Part shown: piece by piece, positions 8,148 through 11,371 of the stretch
Layout of the letters: each line of letters begins with the position of its first letter
Position numbering within the stretch: the first letter of the stretch is position 1
NCBI GenBank assembly: GCA_041571575.1
Contig: JBFFTZ010000054.1
Location: 1-11,371 of the forward strand
DNA: 11,371 nucleotides
From: CAKZML01 sp041571575
Lineage (GTDB): Bacteria > Pseudomonadota > Gammaproteobacteria > Steroidobacterales > BM003
Direction of reading: 5' to 3'
Program-made: the position numbers and the translations under genes
The notes under the pieces: model-generated
Database searches by the model: none
What the model saw: the letters and a program-made list of their open reading frames with translations, nothing else
Told to the model about the DNA's origin: nothing

Positions 8148-9484
8148 TCGCCTGTCTCCTGCTCGTTGGCCGTGGGAATCAATACGCCCACCGTGCTGTT
8201 GGACCGGGTAAATACCGTGGAGGAAATCGTCTTGATGTCTTCAAGGCTAACCCCGGCAAGCTGCTCTGGCACATCCAGCATCTTGTTAAAATCTCCGTAA
8301 AACACCTCATAGGTGCCCAGCAGATCGGCCTTGCCATCGATGGTGGCCAGCTTGCGCCAGAAATTGGCCATTTGAATATTGCGTGCTTTTTCAAGCTCAC
8401 TGGCCTGTACCGCTTCGCTGGCAACCTTACCCAACTCCTCGAACAGCACGTCCTCGGCCCGCTGGGTATCGCCCCCCGGTGGCAGCATCACGAAAAACCA
8501 CGCCAGGCCAGGGTCAAATCCTTCATCCTTGAATGAGAAAACGCCAACTGCCAACTGTTCCTGCTCCACCAGGCGCTGGTGGAGACGGGATGATGTGCCC
8601 TCCCCCAGAACATCCATCGCAAGCGACAGCGCAGGCGTGTCCGGGTGATTGGCCTGGGGAATATGGAAAGCAACGGCCAGTACCGGAGCCTGGGCCGCGT
8701 CGTTCATGACCAGCCGTCGCTGGCCCACCTGCTTGGGCTCCACCGTGCGCACCGGTTCCGGCGCCGGCTGAGCAGAAATGGGACCGAAATATTTCTCGGC
8801 CAGCTCAAAGACCTGCTTGGGCTCTACGGCGCCAACAATAACCAACGTCGTGTTATTCGGGGCGTAGTAGGTCTGGAAGTACTGCTGCAGGTCTTCCATC
8901 TTCCAGTTCTCGATATCCGAGGGCCAGCCTATGACCGGGAACTGGTAGGGATGAGCGATAAACGCCGTGGCATTTACCTGTTCATGCAACTTTCGGAAGC
9001 TCTGGTTATCCACCGAGGAACGTCGCTCCGAGTACACCACGCCCCGCTCGCTATTCACCACCTCCTCAACAAAGGCCAAGTTTTGAAAGCGATCGCTCTC
9101 CAGGTCGAAGTTCAATTCCAGCGCCGAGCGTGGAACCCAGTCGGTATACACCGTCACATCACTGGAGGTGTACGCATTGTTAGCACCACCGTTTGCTTCC
9201 ATGATGCGATCGAATTCCCCGGGCTTCCGCTTACTGGTGCCGTTAAACATCATGTGTTCAAAAAAGTGAGACAGACCCGTGATTCCCGGGTACTCATTTC
9301 GAGCGCCTGCCCGCACCCAGTGGTACCAGGCAAGATTCGGAATATCCTGGTCGGGCCAGACGATAACTTTCAGTCCGTTTTCCAGCGTTCGACTTTCGAT
9401 ATTTTCTGATCCGGCAAGCGAATCGGTCGCGTTTGCTGAGGCAGCGAACAGCAGCAAGAACAGCCAAGGTAAGAAGCGATCCAT
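8144..9484 (-). CDS. M16 zinc metallopeptidase, catalytic subunit
   Basis: A 446-residue exported pitrilysin-family peptidase. The zinc site is complete: His73-Phe-Phe-Glu76-His77 in GLSHFFEHMMFNGT, with the third ligand Glu153 in YSERR, 76 residues after His77 as the family requires. The M16_C domain follows (about 205-385, including 'Y-A-P-N-N-T-T-L-V-I-V-G-A-V'). The frame is open up to an ATG at 9718, but I place the start at 9484. There GGGGGA precedes an ATG that gives a clean signal peptide (MDRFLPWLFLLLFAASANA, cut after residue 19), while the upstream extension is non-homologous-looking and overlaps the small gene in another frame. Single-domain length plus the zinc-less partner directly downstream indicates a split heterodimer of the M16B type, degrading small proteins or peptides in the periplasm. 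Confidence 0.92.
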   Translation of the reverse strand: MDRFLPWLFLLLFAASANATDSLAGSENIESRTLENGLKVIVWPDQDIPNLAWYHWVRAGARNEYPGITGLSHFFEHMMFNGTSKRKPGEFDRIMEANGGANNAYTSSDVTVYTDWVPRSALELNFDLESDRFQNLAFVEEVVNSERGVVYSERRSSVDNQSFRKLHEQVNATAFIAHPYQFPVIGWPSDIENWKMEDLQQYFQTYYAPNNTTLVIVGAVEPKQVFELAEKYFGPISAQPAPEPVRTVEPKQVGQRRLVMNDAAQAPVLAVAFHIPQANHPDTPALSLAMDVLGEGTSSRLHQRLVEQEQLAVGVFSFKDEGFDPGLAWFFVMLPPGGDTQRAEDVLFEELGKVASEAVQASELEKARNIQMANFWRKLATIDGKADLLGTYEVFYGDFNKMLDVPEQLAGVSLEDIKTISSTVFTRSNSTVGVLIPTANEQETGE

Positions 9485-9566
9485 GTATCCCCCGGGGTGG
9501 TTGTTTTGTCTTTCCCCAAGAGTAGCACTGATGCCTCGGACCGGGACAGTCACCGCCGGCCTTGAA

Positions 9567-9749
9567 TCACTCCACCGGGCAGGCGGGTGCGCAATATCCC
9601 TCCAATTGTCGTTCCTGGCATTCCAGGACCTGCTCTGGCGGCTGGCAACGACTGGCCGCATAACTTTGAATCGCCTCGACTCGCGGGCCACACAGGCCAA
9701 TGACGGCAATGCCGGCAAGACTGACTATTACTGTTTCGATCATGTCCAT
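9567..9749 (-). CDS. 60-residue cysteine-rich small protein, unknown function
   Basis: I do not recognise this protein, but translation looks likely. GGAGG stands six bases before ATG, the best ribosome binding site in the window. The protein has one hydrophobic segment (about 5-20, VIVSLAGIAVIGL) that could be a membrane anchor or signal. A soluble tail follows with cysteines at 35, 44, 53 and 57, plus Cys20 at the end of the hydrophobic stretch. The sequence before Cys20 (IGL) is not a lipobox. Four tail cysteines suit two disulphides in the periplasm. It lies 90 bp after the UPF0316 gene and 82 bp before the M16 catalytic gene, so it may be co-transcribed with the peptidases. A hairpin and repeated GGA motifs precede it. 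A longer frame across the same bases (9783-9550) has a poorer start and looks spurious. Confidence 0.65.
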   Translation of the reverse strand: MDMIETVIVSLAGIAVIGLCGPRVEAIQSYAASRCQPPEQVLECQERQLEGYCAPACPVE

Positions 9750-9784
9750 TGAGAACCTCCATTTCCAGTGTTGCCTCCAACACT
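9750..9784 (-). promoter_or_regulatory. Leader hairpin and GGA motifs before the 60-residue gene (CsrA/RsmA-like)
   Basis: Read on the minus strand, a perfect 7-bp stem AGTGTTG / CAACACT (9784-9778 and 9773-9767) closes a four-base GAGG loop. Six bases later comes the Shine-Dalgarno GGAGG (9760-9756). Thus GGA occurs at the hairpin apex (TTGGAGG), in GGAAAT, and at the ribosome binding site. This is the arrangement by which CsrA/RsmA represses translation of target mRNAs. The hairpin and motifs are directly seen; the regulator is inference. Confidence 0.4.
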
Positions 9785-9796
9785 ACGTCCCACGGA

Positions 9797-9813
9797 GGCT
9801 CACAGGCTGAGCC
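9797..9813. repeat. Short inverted repeat downstream of the UPF0316 gene
   Basis: GGCTCA (9797-9802) and TGAGCC (9808-9813) form a 6-bp stem with a five-base loop, 26 bp after the UPF0316 stop on the minus strand. No T-run follows on that strand (next bases are TCCGTGGG), so it is at best a weak terminator or an mRNA-end stabiliser. Confidence 0.35.
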
Positions 9814-9839
9814 ACTTCCAGAGTAGGGGGAACCAATGC

Positions 9840-10415
9840 TTACTTACGGCGAACCCGCTTTGGCCAGGCCAGGTCCTTGAACCCCGAGACCAGGTCAGGA
9901 TCCGTGTCGTGGACGGTCTTGATGTCCGAGACCGTATAAATGGCATCGGGATCCGCCTCGTGAATCAACTTCACCAGTTCCGGAACCTTGCGCCGTCTGG
10001 CCACAACCAGGACAACTTCCACCGGATGGCCTCCGGCACCACTGCCAGTGAGCCTGACCGGGCGATACCCGTTATCACGCAGGGTTCCCGCCAGCAGGTT
10101 TTCACTGTTGCGGGAAATCGCTCGAACCAGTTCTGTCCCGATTGCCGCCCGGGACTCCAGCCAGATCCCCACCCAGTTGCCCGCTGCGAATCCGCCGGCA
10201 TAAGCTGCTACCAGGTACCACTGGTCAAGGTTCGAAATCACCCCACCCACGGCGAGTATCCAGACTATGCTCTCGATAAACCCCACCGCGGTAGCCACCA
10301 TGCGGTGGCCCCGTATCACCATAATAAAACGGAAGGTACCCAGCGAGACATCCACAACACGAGCAAAAAAGATGATCGGGATGAGCCAGTAAGGATTGAG
10401 ATCTGCCAGGGACAT
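9840..10415 (-). CDS. UPF0316 / DUF2179 membrane protein (YebE-like)
   Basis: A 191-residue protein with an N-terminal membrane part and a C-terminal soluble domain. Three hydrophobic helices are visible: about 10-32 (LIPIIFFARVVDVSLGTFRF), 38-60 (MVATAVGFIESIVWILAVGG) and 65-86 (QWYLVAAYAGGFAAGNWVG). The conserved 'R-V-V-D-V-S-L-G-T-F-R' and 'G-F-I-E-S-I-V-W' stretches are hallmarks of UPF0316 (DUF5698). The C-terminal part, about 105-170, matches DUF2179, with VEVVLVVARRR and 'Y-T-V-S-D-I' near the end. DUF2179 is a small ligand-binding-type domain shared with other membrane proteins. The molecular role is unknown. The gene is divergent from trkH with 175 bp between the two starts. The start has a weak GGCGGGTAG ribosome binding region. 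Length is normal for the family, and no defect is seen. Confidence 0.85.
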   Translation of the reverse strand: MSLADLNPYWLIPIIFFARVVDVSLGTFRFIMVIRGHRMVATAVGFIESIVWILAVGGVISNLDQWYLVAAYAGGFAAGNWVGIWLESRAAIGTELVRAISRNSENLLAGTLRDNGYRPVRLTGSGAGGHPVEVVLVVARRRKVPELVKLIHEADPDAIYTVSDIKTVHDTDPDLVSGFKDLAWPKRVRRK

Positions 10416-10434
10416 AACTACCCGCCTGTAGCCG

Positions 10435-10474
10435 CGTTGCGAGAATTCGCAACGACTGATAGTGGAATTCTACT
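10435..10474. promoter_or_regulatory. Two palindromes in the UPF0316-trkH divergent intergenic region
   Basis: The 175-bp region between the divergent starts carries a perfect 8-bp inverted repeat, CGTTGCGA-GAAT-TCGCAACG (10435-10454). It also has a 14-bp near-palindrome AGTGGAATTCTACT (10461-10474, one mismatched pair). Their centres are 23 bp apart, about two helical turns, a layout seen for paired operator sites. They lie 20-59 bp upstream of the UPF0316 start and could regulate either gene. No strong -35/-10 pair was found. From 10475 to 10590 I see nothing further of note. Confidence 0.4.
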
Positions 10475-10590
10475 GTAATACCCGAGATTGTATCGAGCTT
10501 CGACGGTTGCATATGAAAAGATCGAAGCGCAACATCGCGTTTACTCCAATTATCGACTATGGCGCTACATACGCTCACCAGATAACAGCT

Positions 10591-11371
10591 ATGCAACTTG
10601 TAATCATCGCTGCAACACTCGGCGTCTTGCTGGTCATTTTTGCCGCATCACTGGCTCCGCCTCTGCTGATAGCACTGTGGTACCAGGACGGTCTCGCCAA
10701 CGAGTTCCTGCTGATCCAGGCGGTCTGCGCCGTGATTGGAATCATCCTCTGGCTGTTCAGCGGAAAAGGTGAACACCACATGCGTAACCGCGATGGTTTT
10801 GCCATCGCCACACTCATGTGGGTGGTGGTCAGCCTGCTGGGGTCCCTGCCATTTATTGTCTGCCTGGATATGAGCCTGGCCAATTCGGTATTTGAATCTA
10901 CCTCGGCCTTCACCACTACCGGCGCTACAACCATTGTCGGCCTTGACGCGCTGCCTATGTCTATTCTGTTTTATCGCGCCGAGCTACAGTGGCTGGGTGG
11001 TATCGGGGTAATCATTTCTGCCATTGCCCTGCTGCCCATGCTGGGCGTGGGTGGAACTCAACTACTCAAGGCCGAGACTCCCGGACCGGTCAAGGAAAAC
11101 CAACTCACTCCCCGGATTCGCCGCACTGCCCAGGTGGTCTGGACCCTGTACCTGGTCATCACCGTGGCCTGTGCAGTGTGTTACTGGCTGGCCGGCATGA
11201 CCCCGTTTGATGCAATGGCCCACAGTTTCACCACGGTATCTACCGGCGGCTTCTCCACACACGATGCCAGCCTGGCCTATTTTGACAGTCCGATGATCGA
11301 GACCGTCGCGGTGATATTCATGATGGCAGGCGCCATGAATTTCAGCCTGCATTTCCTGGTTTGGCGAAAAC
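10591..11371 (+). CDS. trkH: Potassium uptake protein TrkH, N-terminal part
   Basis: This is a partial gene: 260 codons are present and the frame is open at the right edge (the family is about 480 residues). TrkH is the inner-membrane K+-translocating subunit that works with the NAD/ATP-binding TrkA ring. The protein shows alternating hydrophobic helices and pore loops: the first filter region is SAFTTTGATTIVGLD (Gly111), the second TTVSTGGFSTHDAS (Gly219/Gly220). The blocks FYRAELQWLGGIGV, LLPMLGVGGTQL and AETPGPVKENQLTPRI match, from memory, E. coli TrkH almost position for position. The start at 10591 aligns with the E. coli N-terminus, though its ribosome binding site is poor. An in-frame ATG at 10513 would add 26 polar residues and is less likely. 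trkA is not in the window, which is common because the genes are often separate. Confidence 0.92.
   Translation, partial: MQLVIIAATLGVLLVIFAASLAPPLLIALWYQDGLANEFLLIQAVCAVIGIILWLFSGKGEHHMRNRDGFAIATLMWVVVSLLGSLPFIVCLDMSLANSVFESTSAFTTTGATTIVGLDALPMSILFYRAELQWLGGIGVIISAIALLPMLGVGGTQLLKAETPGPVKENQLTPRIRRTAQVVWTLYLVITVACAVCYWLAGMTPFDAMAHSFTTVSTGGFSTHDASLAYFDSPMIETVAVIFMMAGAMNFSLHFLVWRK

Noticed and set aside
9485..9718. N-terminal extension of the M16 catalytic subunit (start at 9718)
   Set aside because: The extension would bury a clean signal peptide 78 residues inside the protein. It lacks a good ribosome binding site and overlaps the 60-residue gene in another frame, while the ATG at 9484 has GGGGGA upstream.
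9550..9783. 77-codon minus-strand frame overlapping the 60-residue gene
   Set aside because: Its start lies within the leader hairpin. The protein is Arg/Ser/His-rich without features, and the GGAGG site is placed for the 9749 start instead.
10513..10590. Upstream in-frame ATG for trkH adding 26 residues
   Set aside because: The added residues are polar and not part of the known TrkH N-terminus; the 10591 start matches the E. coli protein from its first residue.
10488..10772. 94-codon + strand frame at the beginning of trkH, and another at 10989-11210
   Set aside because: Both overlap trkH out of frame and show no family features. The trkH frame is open to the window end with conserved pore motifs.
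1..11371. CRISPR arrays, tRNA/rRNA genes, insertion sequences, phage or toxin-antitoxin modules
   Set aside because: I looked for regularly spaced repeats, cloverleaf sequences, transposase motifs and long terminal inverted repeats on both strands and saw none. Base composition looks even throughout.

Overview
The window looks like ordinary chromosome from a Gram-negative, moderately GC-rich proteobacterium. A marine gammaproteobacterium of the Halieaceae/Cellvibrionales type is my best guess. The guess rests on protein style: a TonB-dependent receptor, a DUF6491-type lipoprotein, a TrkH close to the E. coli protein as I remember it, and many exported hydrolases. No database search was possible. 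No rRNA, tRNA, CRISPR array, insertion sequence or phage gene was seen.

Layout: the left edge (2-271, + strand) is the C-terminal end of a TonB-dependent outer-membrane receptor. It is followed by a strong hairpin terminator that can serve both strands. Everything from 368 to 10415 is on the minus strand. In transcription order this is: a UPF0316/DUF2179 membrane protein (10415-9840); a 60-residue cysteine-rich small protein with an excellent ribosome binding site (9749-9567); an M16 metallopeptidase with intact HxxEH zinc site (9484-8144); its M16 partner lacking the zinc ligands but carrying the Arg/Tyr pair, overlapping by 4 bases (8147-6726); a secreted Pam-like amidase (6673-5111); a lipoprotein amidohydrolase of the YtcJ type (5008-2984); an isopenicillin-N-synthase-like 2OG-Fe(II) oxygenase (2961-1927); a DUF6491-type lipoprotein (1910-1428); and a WYL-domain transcription regulator (1351-368). 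At the right edge, divergent from the UPF0316 gene, begins trkH (10591 to the window end, + strand), cut off after 260 codons.

How the genes may work together: four consecutive genes encode hydrolases with export signals (two M16 subunits, amidase, amidohydrolase). Together they suggest breakdown of peptides or amides outside the cytoplasm. The cytosolic oxygenase, the small lipoprotein and the WYL regulator lie directly downstream on the same strand. Tight junctions (4-bp overlap, 16 bp, 22 bp) support co-transcription of sub-blocks. The 76-90 bp gaps may hold extra promoters or terminators. That the whole run serves one pathway is inference.

The observations most worth a second look are the leader of the 60-residue protein, which has several GGA motifs including one in a perfect hairpin and one at the Shine-Dalgarno (a CsrA/RsmA-like arrangement); the split M16 pair next to a secreted peptide amidase; and an apparent insertion in the amidohydrolase. 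I found no clear sign of a wholly new system.
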